Shown here: piece after piece, positions 46,777-55,914 of the stretch | How the letters are laid out: each line of letters opens with the position of its first letter | Position numbering within the stretch: position 1 is the first letter of the stretch | Source of the DNA: Aquabacterium lacunae | GTDB taxonomy: Bacteria > Pseudomonadota > Gammaproteobacteria > Burkholderiales > Burkholderiaceae_C | DNA: 64,000 bases | Reading direction: 5' to 3' | Assembly (NCBI RefSeq): GCF_004310865.1 | Contig: NZ_SIXI01000005.1 | Coordinates: 124,001-188,000, forward strand | Notes under the pieces: model-generated | Database searches by the model: none | Seen by the model: the letters and a program-made list of their open reading frames with translations, nothing else | Told to the model about the DNA's origin: nothing | Position numbers and translations under genes: made by a program

Positions 46777-46909
46777 GTTTTGAAACATTGCAGGCAAAGT
46801 ATGGCTTGCCGATGGTTTTCCGATGGTCCGTTTTTGAAACTTTGCAAGGTGCAAATTGGGGAGGCCGCGTCGCGTTGCTCTAGGGCGCAGTTTTGAGACT
46901 TTGTTAGCA
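46777..46909 (-). repeat. Right transposon end with three TnsB-site-like repeats
   Basis: Read inward from the end: TGCTAACAAAGTCTCAAAA (complement of 46891-46909), CTTGCAAAGTTTCAAAAA (46831-46848) and CTGCAATGTTTCAAAAC (46777-46793). Inverted relative to the left-end copies. Confidence 0.8.
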
Positions 46910-46975
46910 GCAACCCTCAAGGTTAACCCAGGTGTCCGGCCTTTGTGCCTTGACACGGGTACAAGGGGGTCCACA

Positions 46976-49900
46976 ATGATGCTCATGGGCACCGCCCATC
47001 TCCGGCGGTGTGCGGGCTGCCATGTGGCAGTGTCTGGTTGTGTGTTCGCCATGCAAGCTTGCTCGCCTTCCGGGTTCTTTGCCGCCTCTCCCCATGGCCA
47101 CCTGCCCCTGCGGCAGGCCATCGACCAGGCCGCACGCCTGCCCGAGCCCCAGGCGGTGCAGGCCCTGCTGGCCGAAGCGCTGCAGGCCCCCGCACACACC
47201 CACGCCACCCAGGCCCTGGCCTTGCAGCTGGCGGCGCAGGCCCGTGCCGCTCAGGCCGCCAGCGGGCTGGGGCGTGCCGGCCTGGTGCAAAGCCTGCTGC
47301 AGGAGTACAGCCTGTCGTCGCAAGAAGGCGTGGCCCTGATGTGCCTGGCCGAGGCCTTGCTGCGCATTCCCGATGCCGCCACGCGTGACGCCCTGATCCG
47401 CGACAAGATCGCGCCCGGCCACTGGCACAACCACCTGGGGCACAGCCCCTCGCTGTTCGTGAACGCAGCCACCTGGGGGCTGCTGCTCACGGGCAAGCTG
47501 GTGGCCACGCACAGCGAGCAGGGGCTGCTGGCCAGTCTGGGGCGCTTGCTGGCCCGTGGCGGTGAGCCCCTGGTGCGCCATGGGGTGGACCAGGCCATGC
47601 GCCTGATGGGCCAGCAGTTCGTGGCCGGGCAGACCATCGCCGAAGCGCTGCAGCGCAGCCAGGCCCAGCAGGCCCGGGGGTATCGACACTCCTTTGACAT
47701 GCTGGGCGAGGCCGCCCTGACCGAGGCCGACGCTCAGCGTTACCTGCAGGCCTACGCCCAGGCCATCGAGGCCATCGGCGCGGCCAGTGCCGGGCGTGGC
47801 GTGTTCGATGGCCCGGGCATTTCCATCAAGCTCTCGGCCGTGCACCCGCGCTACAGCCGCAGCCAGCAGGCCCGTGTCATGGCCGAGCTGTACCCGCGCC
47901 TGCTGCAGTTGTGCCAGCAGGCCTGCGCCCAGGGCATTGGCCTGAACATCGACGCCGAAGAAAGCGAGCGCCTGACCTTGTCGCTCGACCTGCTCGAGCA
48001 GCTCTGCTTCGAGCCCTCGTTGCAGGGCTGGCCCGGTCTGGGCTTTGTGGTGCAGGCCTACCAGAAGCGTGCGCCTCATGTGGTGAATCACCTGATCGAC
48101 CTGGCCCGACGCAGTGGCCGACGCCTGATGGTGCGCCTGGTCAAGGGCGCCTACTGGGACAGCGAGATCAAGCGCGCGCAGCAGGAGGGCCAGGCCGATT
48201 ACCCTGTGTACACGCGCAAGGCCCACACCGACCTGGCCTACCTGGTGTGCGCCCGCCGCCTGTTGGCCGCACCCGAGCAGGTGTTCCCGCAGTTCGCCAC
48301 GCACAACGCGCACACGGTGGCGGCCATCGTGGCCATGGCCGGGCCGGGGCCCTACCACCCGCAGCAGTACGAGTTCCAGTGCCTGCACGGCATGGGCGAG
48401 GCCCTGTACGACGCGGTGGTCAGCAACACGCTGGGCGAGCCTGGCAGGGGCGAGCCGGGCGACACTGCCATGCCGCATCGCCGCTGCCGCATCTACGCGC
48501 CCGTGGGCACCCACGAGACCTTGTTGGCCTACCTGGTGCGACGCCTGCTGGAAAACGGGGCCAACACCTCGTTCGTGCACCAGCTGGCGGACACCACGCA
48601 GCCCCTGGAGGCCCTGGTGCGTGACCCCCTGGCCCAGGTGCAGGCCTGGGCGTCTGAAGAGGGCCAGGCGGGCCTGCCGCATCCGGCCATTGTGTTGCCT
48701 GAGGCCCTGTACGGCCCCGTGCGCAGCAATTCACCGGGCATCGACTGGGCCCACGAGCCCAGCCTGCAGGCCCTGCAGCACGCCGTGCAGCAAGTGGCCC
48801 CCGAGCTGGACACCGTGCTGCGCAGCCCCCTGGCCATCGCTGCCAGTGAAGGGCCTGCGGCGGTGGCGCAGGCCGTGGGCGCAGCCGTGCAGGCGGTGCC
48901 CGTCTGGGCCGCGGTGCCGGCCACCCAGCGTGCCCGCGTCTTGCGGGCCGCGGCCGACCGTCTGTTGGCCGACCGCCCGGCCCTGCTGCACCTGCTGGTG
49001 CACGAGGCTGGCAAGACCTGGCCCAATGCCCTGGCCGAATGGCGCGAGGCGGTCGATTTCCTGCGCTTTCATGCCGCGCAGATCGATCCGCGAGACCCGC
49101 GAGACCCGCGAGACCCGCGCGAGCCGGAGCCCTCCGCCTCGGCCCGTGTTGCGCCATGGGGCCGTGGCCACCGCCCCTGGGGAGCGATGGCCTGCATCAG
49201 CCCCTGGAACTTCCCGCTGGCCATTTTCATGGGGCAGGTGTCGGCCGCACTGGCCGCTGGCAACACCGTGCTGGCCAAGCCCGCCGAGCAGACCCCGCGG
49301 GTGGCCCAGCGGGCCGTGCAGCACCTGCATGCCGCCGGGGTGCCCTTGGATGTGCTGCAGCTGCTGCCAGGTGACGGTGCCGTGGGCGCAGCCCTGGTGG
49401 CCGACCCGCGCGTGATGGGCGTGTTGTTCACCGGCTCGACCGAAGTGGCCCGCCTGTTGCAGCGCGCGCTGGTGGGCCGGGTGGGGCCCACGGGCCACGC
49501 CGTGCCCCTGGTGGCCGAAACCGGCGGGCAGAACGCCATGGTGGTCGATTCATCGGCGCTGCCCGAGCAGGTGGTGCAGGACGTGCTGACCTCGGCCTTC
49601 GACAGCGCCGGTCAGCGCTGCTCGGCGCTGCGGGTGCTGTGCCTGCAGCACGAGGTGGCCGACACCGTGCTGCACATGCTGCACGGCGCCTTGGCCGAAT
49701 GGCGTGTGGGCGATTCGGCTGAGCTGGCCACCGACATGGGGCCTGTGATCGACGCCGAGGCCCTGGCGCGCCTGCAGGCCCATGTGCAGCGCATGCGGGC
49801 GCAGGGCTGGCCTGTGCGGCAGTGGCCTGCGCCCAGGCCCGAGGCAGGCCCCGGGCGCATGCTCCACTTCATGCCCCCCACGGTGGTCGAGATCCCGTCG

Positions 49901-50743
49901 CTTGAAGTGTTGGCGCACGAGGTGTTCGGCCCCGTGCTGCACGTGCTGCGCTACCACCGGGCCGAACTGCCTGCGCTGCTGGCGCAGATCAAGGCCACCG
50001 GCTACGGCCTCACCCTGGGCGTGCATTCGCGCATTGGTGAAACCATCGACCACGTGCGCGCCGCCGGGCTGGCGGGCAACCAGTATGTGAACCGCAACAT
50101 GGTGGGCGCGGTCGTGGGCGTGCAGCCTTTTGGCGGCGAAGGCCTGTCGGGCACCGGCCCCAAGGCCGGAGGGCCGCTGTACCTGTTGCGCCTGCTCAGT
50201 CAGCGGCCCGATGCGGCCCTGGCCCCGTGGCTGGTGCCTCAGACCGATGACGCCGGGCACACATGCACCGCGGTGCACATGGCCCACGACATGCCTTTGC
50301 CTGGCCCCACAGGCGAGGCCAACACCTACAGCCTGCACCCCGTGGCGCGGGTGCTGTGCCTGGCCGACACCGAGGCCGACCTGCAGGTGCAATGGCGGGC
50401 GGTGCGGGCGCTGGGTGGCCAGGCCTTGTGGCCCGAACGCTGGCGCTCGGTGTGGCTGCAACTGCCCGAGGCCGAACGCGAATGCGTGCAGCTCACGGCG
50501 GCCTGGCCCGACCCGCAGGCCGTGGCGGCCCTGGGTGTGCAGCGTGTGCTGCTGCATGGCGATGTGCAGGCCCTGGTGCAGGTGCAAAAGGTGCTGGCCG
50601 CCACGTCGGGCCCCATCGTGAGCGTGGTGCATGCCCTGCCTGGGCAGCGCAGCCTGCCACTGGAGCGGCTGGTGCATGAGGTGAGCACCAGCATCAACAC
50701 GGCCGCAGCGGGCGGCAATGCGGCCTTGATGGCCCTGGCCTGA
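46976..50743 (+). CDS. putA: Bifunctional proline dehydrogenase / P5C dehydrogenase PutA
   Basis: Start taken at ATG 46976 (AAGGGGG six bases upstream); ATG 47051 is an alternative nearer the conserved part. About 1255 residues. The proline dehydrogenase barrel shows LMVRLVKGAYWDSEIK, and the aldehyde dehydrogenase part shows CISPWNFPLAIF, VAETGGQNAM and the catalytic Cys in SAGQRCSALRVL. A C-terminal extension ending GGNAALMALA marks the long PutA type. No N-terminal ribbon-helix-helix domain is seen, so it should not repress its own gene. It oxidises proline to glutamate using FAD and NAD at the inner membrane. The transposon lies 66 bp upstream. Confidence 0.93.
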   Translation: MMLMGTAHLRRCAGCHVAVSGCVFAMQACSPSGFFAASPHGHLPLRQAIDQAARLPEPQAVQALLAEALQAPAHTHATQALALQLAAQARAAQAASGLGRAGLVQSLLQEYSLSSQEGVALMCLAEALLRIPDAATRDALIRDKIAPGHWHNHLGHSPSLFVNAATWGLLLTGKLVATHSEQGLLASLGRLLARGGEPLVRHGVDQAMRLMGQQFVAGQTIAEALQRSQAQQARGYRHSFDMLGEAALTEADAQRYLQAYAQAIEAIGAASAGRGVFDGPGISIKLSAVHPRYSRSQQARVMAELYPRLLQLCQQACAQGIGLNIDAEESERLTLSLDLLEQLCFEPSLQGWPGLGFVVQAYQKRAPHVVNHLIDLARRSGRRLMVRLVKGAYWDSEIKRAQQEGQADYPVYTRKAHTDLAYLVCARRLLAAPEQVFPQFATHNAHTVAAIVAMAGPGPYHPQQYEFQCLHGMGEALYDAVVSNTLGEPGRGEPGDTAMPHRRCRIYAPVGTHETLLAYLVRRLLENGANTSFVHQLADTTQPLEALVRDPLAQVQAWASEEGQAGLPHPAIVLPEALYGPVRSNSPGIDWAHEPSLQALQHAVQQVAPELDTVLRSPLAIAASEGPAAVAQAVGAAVQAVPVWAAVPATQRARVLRAAADRLLADRPALLHLLVHEAGKTWPNALAEWREAVDFLRFHAAQIDPRDPRDPRDPREPEPSASARVAPWGRGHRPWGAMACISPWNFPLAIFMGQVSAALAAGNTVLAKPAEQTPRVAQRAVQHLHAAGVPLDVLQLLPGDGAVGAALVADPRVMGVLFTGSTEVARLLQRALVGRVGPTGHAVPLVAETGGQNAMVVDSSALPEQVVQDVLTSAFDSAGQRCSALRVLCLQHEVADTVLHMLHGALAEWRVGDSAELATDMGPVIDAEALARLQAHVQRMRAQGWPVRQWPAPRPEAGPGRMLHFMPPTVVEIPSLEVLAHEVFGPVLHVLRYHRAELPALLAQIKATGYGLTLGVHSRIGETIDHVRAAGLAGNQYVNRNMVGAVVGVQPFGGEGLSGTGPKAGGPLYLLRLLSQRPDAALAPWLVPQTDDAGHTCTAVHMAHDMPLPGPTGEANTYSLHPVARVLCLADTEADLQVQWRAVRALGGQALWPERWRSVWLQLPEAERECVQLTAAWPDPQAVAALGVQRVLLHGDVQALVQVQKVLAATSGPIVSVVHALPGQRSLPLERLVHEVSTSINTAAAGGNAALMALA
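49085..49120 (+). repeat. Four tandem 9-bp units inside putA
   Basis: GACCCGCGA-type units at 49085, 49094, 49103 and 49112 encode DPR four times, in a loop before the CISPWNFPLA segment of the P5C dehydrogenase domain. Confidence 0.85.
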
Positions 50744-51442
50744 TCAGCGCCGAACCTGCCGCTCGCTCATGCGGCCCATGGCCTGGGTGCCGGTCACGAT
50801 CATGCGCACCATCACGATCACGTCTTCCGTGGTCTGAGCCAGCGCTTCCGGGGGCTGCTCGGTGGCACGTGAGGCCAGCGCAAACACCAGCCGCGTGATG
50901 GCGCGGGCCGTCAGGGCGGGTTCGTACAGGCCGGTGCCATTGGCCTGGGCCAGGCGCTCCAGATCTTGCCGCAGCTCGTCTTCGAAAAAGCTCAGCTGGC
51001 GATCGACCGCGCGGCGAAAACCTTCCGAGCCGGCCGAGCCCTCGCGCAGCAGCAGGTGCAGCAGGCGGTCATCGCTGCGCAGCTTTTCCATGAAGGCCTC
51101 GATGGACGCCCGCACCACGCTGCTTTCTTCCTGCGCGCGCTGGCGGGCCTCGCCAATGATGGCCCGCAGCGAGGCGCCTGCGCGCTCGATCAGGGCCACG
51201 GCCAGTTCGTCCATGTCACGGAACTGCCGGTAGAAGCTGTTGGGCGCAATGCCCGCTTCACGCGCCACCTCGCGCAGGCTCAGGGTCGAGATGCTGCGAT
51301 GCGGGCCCAGCAGGCGCAGGGCGGCTTCGACGATGTCCTCGCGCGAGATCACGGCCTTGCGCCCCACCGTGGGCCGGGGACGCACGGCGAAGTCGGCCAG
51401 TGAATCGGCCAGATCGTTGGGGGGCAGGGTGGCAGAGGGCAT
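50744..51442 (-). CDS. desT: TetR-family repressor of unsaturated fatty acid genes (DesT/FabR type)
   Basis: 232 residues. The N-terminal helix-turn-helix region (residues ~26-85) has the FabR/DesT signature: VGRKAVISREDIVEAALRLL, then SLREVAREAGIAPNSFYRQF and DMDELAVALIERAG. These repressors sense the saturated/unsaturated acyl-CoA balance. The divergent pair of reductase and desaturase genes matches the desT-desC-desB order of Pseudomonas aeruginosa. Its stop abuts the putA stop with no gap. Confidence 0.85.
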   Translation of the reverse strand: MPSATLPPNDLADSLADFAVRPRPTVGRKAVISREDIVEAALRLLGPHRSISTLSLREVAREAGIAPNSFYRQFRDMDELAVALIERAGASLRAIIGEARQRAQEESSVVRASIEAFMEKLRSDDRLLHLLLREGSAGSEGFRRAVDRQLSFFEDELRQDLERLAQANGTGLYEPALTARAITRLVFALASRATEQPPEALAQTTEDVIVMVRMIVTGTQAMGRMSERQVRR

Positions 51443-51511
51443 CGGAGGGCGGTCGGCAGGGTGGCGTACCCTGACGTCCGATCATACCAACCACAATGCA
51501 GGACGTATTTA

Positions 51512-51539
51512 TAGACAGCTGTGCATTAATGGCTATACT
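51512..51539 (+). promoter_or_regulatory. Promoter for desC-desB
   Basis: TAGACA (51512) and TATACT (51534) with a 16-bp spacer, each five of six to consensus. On the opposite strand TATAAA and an extended TGGTATGAT -10 fit the repressor gene, so the two promoters share the region and a DesT operator is expected here. Confidence 0.5.
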
Positions 51540-51595
51540 GCGATGCGTTGCCAGTGCCAAAGTGGGGCTGGCCCGAGCCGGAGTTTTGCCTGCCC

Positions 51596-52720
51596 ATGTC
51601 TGCTGCCACCCTGCGTTCTGCCGACCTGCCGTCCGCCCAGCCGGGCTGGCAGCGCCTCCTGGCTCCCGTGGTCGACCCCATGGTGTTCGACTTCTGGGCG
51701 CAGCGCCTGAACCCGGTGTGGTCGTGGGCCCAGCCGCTGGCCCGGGTGGTCGAGCGCATCGAAGAAGCGCCGGACACCGTCACTCTGGTGCTGGCGCCCA
51801 ACCGCCATGTGGGCCCGTTCCAGCCCGGGCAGCACATGAACCTGACGGCCGAGGTGCAGGGCCGGCGCGTGACGCGCAGCTACAGCCTGACCGGCATTCC
51901 CCGCCCTGACGGCCGCCTGTCGTTCACCATCAAGCGCATGCCCGGTGGGCTGCTGAGCACCCACCTGGTCCAGCACACCCGCGTGGGTGACGTGCTGGGC
52001 CTGGGGCCCGCCTTTGGCGACATGGTGCTGCCGCGCAGCGTGCACGGTCGCTGGCTGTTCCTGGCGGCCGGTTCGGGCATCACGCCCCTGATCGGCCTGA
52101 CCCGAGCGCTGGCCGCCCGCCAGATGCCGGTGAACCTGCAGCTGCTGTACTGGGTGCGCCAACGCGAAGAGCTGTGCTTCGTGCCTGAGCTCAAGGCCCT
52201 GGCGGCGCGCCACCCGAATTTCCGCTGGCAGCCCATCGTGACCGAGCAGCCCGTGCTGCATCCTGGCGAGGTGGGTGGCCTGATCAGCGCCGAGCAACTC
52301 AACGCCCTGGTGCCCGACCTGGTCGAGCGCCAGGTGCATGCCTGCGGCCCCGGGGGCTTCGTGGCCACGGCCCGTGAACTGACCGAGCCGGTGGCCCAGC
52401 GCTTCGTGGCCGAAGGCTTCACGCCGCCGCCTGTGGTGGCGCCCACCGAGAAGGCCGAAGCCACCACTGTGCAGGTGCACCTGCAGCGCAGTGGCCGCAC
52501 CCTGGCCGTGCGCACCGATCAGACCCTGCTGGCCGCCCTGGAAGCCCAGGGCCTGACCCCGCCGTCGGGCTGTCGCATGGGCATTTGCCACACCTGCAGC
52601 TGCCCCCGCGTCGAAGGCCGCACGCAAGACAGCCTGACGGGCGAGCTCACGCAAGAGGCCACGCAGCCTGTGCGCCTGTGCGTGAGCCGCGCCTGCACCG
52701 ACCTCACGCTCGACCTTTGA
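51596..52720 (+). CDS. desC: Ferredoxin reductase for fatty acid desaturase
   Basis: 374 residues from ATG 51596; the frame continues upstream to 51548 without a better start. FAD/NAD(P)H reductase (RSYSLTG flavin motif, AAGSGITPLIGL nucleotide motif, CGPGGF) with a C-terminal plant-type 2Fe-2S domain: CRMGICHTC and a last Cys in RLCVSRAC. It passes electrons from NAD(P)H to the desaturase encoded 25 bp downstream. Co-expressed with desB and likely repressed by the divergent TetR protein. Confidence 0.88.
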   Translation: MSAATLRSADLPSAQPGWQRLLAPVVDPMVFDFWAQRLNPVWSWAQPLARVVERIEEAPDTVTLVLAPNRHVGPFQPGQHMNLTAEVQGRRVTRSYSLTGIPRPDGRLSFTIKRMPGGLLSTHLVQHTRVGDVLGLGPAFGDMVLPRSVHGRWLFLAAGSGITPLIGLTRALAARQMPVNLQLLYWVRQREELCFVPELKALAARHPNFRWQPIVTEQPVLHPGEVGGLISAEQLNALVPDLVERQVHACGPGGFVATARELTEPVAQRFVAEGFTPPPVVAPTEKAEATTVQVHLQRSGRTLAVRTDQTLLAALEAQGLTPPSGCRMGICHTCSCPRVEGRTQDSLTGELTQEATQPVRLCVSRACTDLTLDL

Positions 52721-52745
52721 TCCGCCGTACCCCGAGACACCGCCC

Positions 52746-53864
52746 ATGACCGCTCCCGCCATGCCCCACCTGAGCGCCGACGCCCTGCAGCAGTTCGGTG
52801 CCGAGATCGACGCCCTGCGTGACCGCACCGTGGCCACCCTGGGTGAGCGCGACGCCCGCTACATCCGCCGCATCCACGCCGCCGTGCGCATCACCGAGGT
52901 GGTGGGCCGTGGCCTGCTGATGGCCGGCCTGTTCATGCCCGAGGGCTGGGTGTGGGCCACCTGGGCGGTGGGCGTGCTGGTGCTGGGGGCGTCGAAGATC
53001 CTGGACAACATGGAGCTGGGCCACAACGTGATGCACGGCCAGTTCGACTGGATGGGCGACCCGCACTACCAGGGCAAAACCTTCGAGTGGGACATCGTGG
53101 GCACCAGCGATAACTGGCGCAAGACCCACAACTTCAAGCACCACACCTACACCAACGTGCACGGCATGGACGACGACATCGGCTACGACGTGCTGCGCCT
53201 GTTCCCCGAGCAGAAGTGGCACCCGGCTGCCCTGTTCCAGCCGCTGTATGCCGTGATCTTCGCGCTGCTGTTCCAGTGGGGCGTGGCCGTGCAGGACCTG
53301 CGCATCGGCCGTGTGTTCATCGGCCGCATCACCTGGCGCCAGCTGGCCCGCGAGGCCGCGCCGGTGCTGCGCAAGTCGCGCCGCCAGCTCATCAAGGACT
53401 ACATCGTCTTTCCGCTGCTGGCCTGGCCCGTGGCTGCACAGGTGGCCCTGGGCAACCTGATCGCCAACGGCCTGCGCAACCTCTGGACCTACACCGTCAT
53501 CTTCTGCGGGCACTTCACCACGAACGTGCAGACCTTCCCCAAGAGCGTGGTCAAGAACGAGACCCGCGCGCAGTGGTACCTGCGCCAGATCCTGGGCTCG
53601 TCCAACCTCAGCGGCAGCCGCGCCCTGCACATCTTCACGGGCAACCTGAGCCACCAGATCGAGCACCACCTGTTCCCTGACGTGCCCGCCAACCGTTACG
53701 CCGAGATGGCCCCGGTGGTGCGCGACATCTGCCAGCGTTATGGCATCCACTACAACACCGGCTCGATGGTCAGGCAGTTCGGCCAGGTGGTGTGGCGCAT
53801 CCTTCGCCACAGCTTCCCCAGCACGCCCGCGCCGGTGGCGCCAGCACTGACCCAGGCCCGCTGA
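52746..53864 (+). CDS. desB: Membrane acyl-CoA/fatty acid desaturase
   Basis: 372 residues. All three di-iron histidine boxes are present: HNVMH (93-97), HNFKHH (128-133) and HQIEHH in the C-terminal third. Hydrophobic segments lie at ~55-85 and ~170-190. The enzyme introduces a double bond (delta-9 in the DesB family) into acyl chains at the inner membrane, using electrons from DesC. Confidence 0.88.
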   Translation: MTAPAMPHLSADALQQFGAEIDALRDRTVATLGERDARYIRRIHAAVRITEVVGRGLLMAGLFMPEGWVWATWAVGVLVLGASKILDNMELGHNVMHGQFDWMGDPHYQGKTFEWDIVGTSDNWRKTHNFKHHTYTNVHGMDDDIGYDVLRLFPEQKWHPAALFQPLYAVIFALLFQWGVAVQDLRIGRVFIGRITWRQLAREAAPVLRKSRRQLIKDYIVFPLLAWPVAAQVALGNLIANGLRNLWTYTVIFCGHFTTNVQTFPKSVVKNETRAQWYLRQILGSSNLSGSRALHIFTGNLSHQIEHHLFPDVPANRYAEMAPVVRDICQRYGIHYNTGSMVRQFGQVVWRILRHSFPSTPAPVAPALTQAR

Positions 53865-53955
53865 ACCCCGCACCGAATCGCCTACCCGCCCATGTGCATG
53901 GGCAGACTGTCGGTTGCCTGACGGGGCTGATTCGGTCGCATTTTCGACAAAGTCG

Positions 53956-53973
53956 CAGGCACGCCCGTGCCTG
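53956..53973. promoter_or_regulatory. Hairpin/palindrome between desB and the hydrolase gene
   Basis: CAGGCACGCCCGTGCCTG, 8-bp perfect arms, no T-run after it. It could be an operator for the following gene or a weak processing/termination hairpin. It lies in a 181-bp gap otherwise empty. Confidence 0.4.
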
Positions 53974-54045
53974 TCGCGTGCGATGCCCGCGCAGCGGCCA
54001 TGGCGCACCCATCATCGCGGCGCTGTTCGCTTTGAGGGTGCCTCC

Positions 54046-54999
54046 ATGGCCGATTCTTCTTCTGTCGCCACCGATTCCACCACCTGCCGCCAGTTCCGCG
54101 TGCAAGGCCCCGAGGGCCTGCTGGCCGTGCGGGCCTGGGGTGATCCAGCCCTGCCCACGCTGGTGCTGGTGCATGGCTACCCCGACAACGCCACCAAGTG
54201 GGAAGGCGTGGCGGCCTGCCTGTCGCAGCGCTTCCATGTGGTGGCTTACGACGTGCGGGGGGCCGGTGCGTCGTTCACGCCGAAAGGCGGCGCTCGGGCC
54301 TATGCCTTGGCCCGCCTGTGCGCCGATTTCAAGGCCGTGATCGACGCGGTCAGCCCGCACCGCCCGGTGCACCTGGTGGCGCACGACTGGGGGTCGATCC
54401 AGGCCTGGGAGTTCGCCACCGAACCGGCTTTGCAAGGGCGCATCGCCTCGTACACCTCGATGTCCGGGCCCTGCCTCGACCATGTGGGCCACTGGTTCCG
54501 CGACCGCCTGCGCAAGCCCACTCCGGCCCACCTGGGCCAGGCCCTGCACCAGCTGCTGAAGTCCTGGTACATCTACTTTTTCCACCTGCCGCTGCTGCCC
54601 GAGTTGACCTGGAAGACCTGGCTGGGCCGCCACTGGCACCGCGTGCTGGGCTGGCTGGAGGGCGTGCAGGCCGAGCCACGCGCCACCCAGGTGCGCGACG
54701 GCGCCAACGGCGTGGGCCTGTACCGCGCCAACTTCATCCCGGCGCTGTGGAAGCCGCGCGAGCGCGTGGCCCATGCGCCCGTGCAGGTGCTGGTGCCCAC
54801 GGGCGATCACTACGTCAGCCCTGCGCTCAGTGCCGACCTGCGCCGCTGGGTGCCGCAGCTCTGGCGTCGCGAGCTGGCCGGGGGGCACTGGCTGACCCTG
54901 CAGCACCCCGAGCGCTTCAGTGCCCTGGTGGCCGAGTTCATCGACCACATCGATGGCGCGCCGGAAGCCGCGGCCCTGCGCGCAGCGCGCGTTTCCTGA
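54046..54999 (+). CDS. Alpha/beta-hydrolase, epoxide-hydrolase-like
   Basis: 317 residues from ATG 54046. HGYPDN (oxyanion region, ~41-46), YDVRGAGAS, and an Asp nucleophile in AHDWGS point to the epoxide hydrolase/dehalogenase branch; the late His is in GGHWLTLQHPE. Placed between the desaturase and a PF10118-type gene, it may act on fatty acid derivatives, but the substrate is unknown. Confidence 0.75.
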   Translation: MADSSSVATDSTTCRQFRVQGPEGLLAVRAWGDPALPTLVLVHGYPDNATKWEGVAACLSQRFHVVAYDVRGAGASFTPKGGARAYALARLCADFKAVIDAVSPHRPVHLVAHDWGSIQAWEFATEPALQGRIASYTSMSGPCLDHVGHWFRDRLRKPTPAHLGQALHQLLKSWYIYFFHLPLLPELTWKTWLGRHWHRVLGWLEGVQAEPRATQVRDGANGVGLYRANFIPALWKPRERVAHAPVQVLVPTGDHYVSPALSADLRRWVPQLWRRELAGGHWLTLQHPERFSALVAEFIDHIDGAPEAAALRAARVS

Positions 55000-55011
55000 A
55001 CACACCTTGCC

Positions 55012-55914
55012 ATGACCGCTCCCCACCCCCGCGCCGAACGCCCTGTGCTGGCGCCACGCCATGTGAAGTTCGACTGGCAGCACACGCCCTTGCACTGGCT
55101 GCCGGGTGACCCCTTCGCCACGCACACCATCAACGTGCTGCACCTGCTGTTCCCTGCGGGTGAGCTCTGGTTCTGTCGCGTGTACAACAAGGTGCTGCCG
55201 CACGTGACCGATCCCCAGGTGCATGCCGATGCCAAGGGCTTCATGCGCCAGGAGGCCATCCATGCCCGCTCGCACGAAGGCGTGCTGAACCACTACTACC
55301 AGGCCCACGGCATGGACGCGCGTCCTTTCACGGCCCGCATCGAGCGCCTGTTCGGCACCTGGCTGGGCGAAACCCCGTTCGGGCTGAAGATCGGGCACAC
55401 GCGTTTCTGGATGCGCCAGCAGCTGGGCATCATCGCGGCGCTGGAACACTTCTTCGGCTACCTGGGCCAGTGGGTGCTGGACGCCCAGGGCCTGGACGAG
55501 GCCCAGCCCGATCCCACCATGCTCGATCTGCTGCGCTGGCACGGCGCCGAGGAGGTCGAGCACCGCACCGTGGCCCACGACCTGTTCCGCCACATGGGCG
55601 GCACCTATGTCGAGCGTGTGGTGCACATGCTGCTGGTCATGGTGATCCTGCTGACGCTGATCCTGCAGGGCAACCGGTTCCTGATGAAGGCCGATCCGCT
55701 TCGCCCGGCCGACCCGGGGCTGGTGCGCGGCTGGTGGCGCAGCGCCAGGGCAGGGCGCCTGCCCAACCTGATCAGCGTGATGGCGGCTGCTGCGCGCTAC
55801 TTCTCGCCCTGGTTCCACCCGGGTGGAGAGGGCGACACGGCCAAGGCCCTGGCCTACCTGGCCCGTTCGCCTGCCGCATCGGCCGCCCAGCATGGCGGCA
55901 GCTTCCAGCGCTGA
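55012..55914 (+). CDS. PF10118-type predicted metal-dependent hydrolase
   Basis: 300 residues. Conserved His/Glu sites of the family: QEAIHARSHEGVLNHYY (two parts), and WHGAEEVEHRTVAHDLF. The N-terminal VKFDWQHTPLHWLPGDP is typical. One hydrophobic stretch (MLLVMVILLTLILQG) suggests membrane association. It starts 12 bp after the hydrolase gene. Likely part of a membrane lipid operon; reaction unknown. Confidence 0.75.
   Translation: MTAPHPRAERPVLAPRHVKFDWQHTPLHWLPGDPFATHTINVLHLLFPAGELWFCRVYNKVLPHVTDPQVHADAKGFMRQEAIHARSHEGVLNHYYQAHGMDARPFTARIERLFGTWLGETPFGLKIGHTRFWMRQQLGIIAALEHFFGYLGQWVLDAQGLDEAQPDPTMLDLLRWHGAEEVEHRTVAHDLFRHMGGTYVERVVHMLLVMVILLTLILQGNRFLMKADPLRPADPGLVRGWWRSARAGRLPNLISVMAAAARYFSPWFHPGGEGDTAKALAYLARSPAASAAQHGGSFQR

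Larger units (their letters stand above)
3584..46909. mobile_element. Tn7-like transposon carrying dpd and Gabija defence genes
   Basis: About 43.3 kb bounded by inverted termini TGATAACAAAGTCTCAAAA (3584-3602) and its complement at 46891-46909, one mismatch in 19 bp. Each end has two more internal copies of the motif, as expected of TnsB-binding sites. Inside are tnsA, tnsB, tnsC and tniQ, a second TniQ-like gene and large defence cargo. The element is visibly less G+C-rich than both flanks. The 5-bp flanks (GTTCG left, GCAAC right) do not match, so no target-site duplication is seen. Confidence 0.85.

Noticed and set aside
46400..46783. Small ORFs on both strands before the right end
   Set aside because: No family resemblance, no ribosome site, and they overlap gajB or the transposon end repeats.
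46904..48682. 592-codon minus-strand ORF opposite putA
   Set aside because: It mirrors a high-GC gene with clear PutA motifs; such shadow frames are common in this codon usage. The same holds for long antisense ORFs opposite desC/desB and at 53770-57248.
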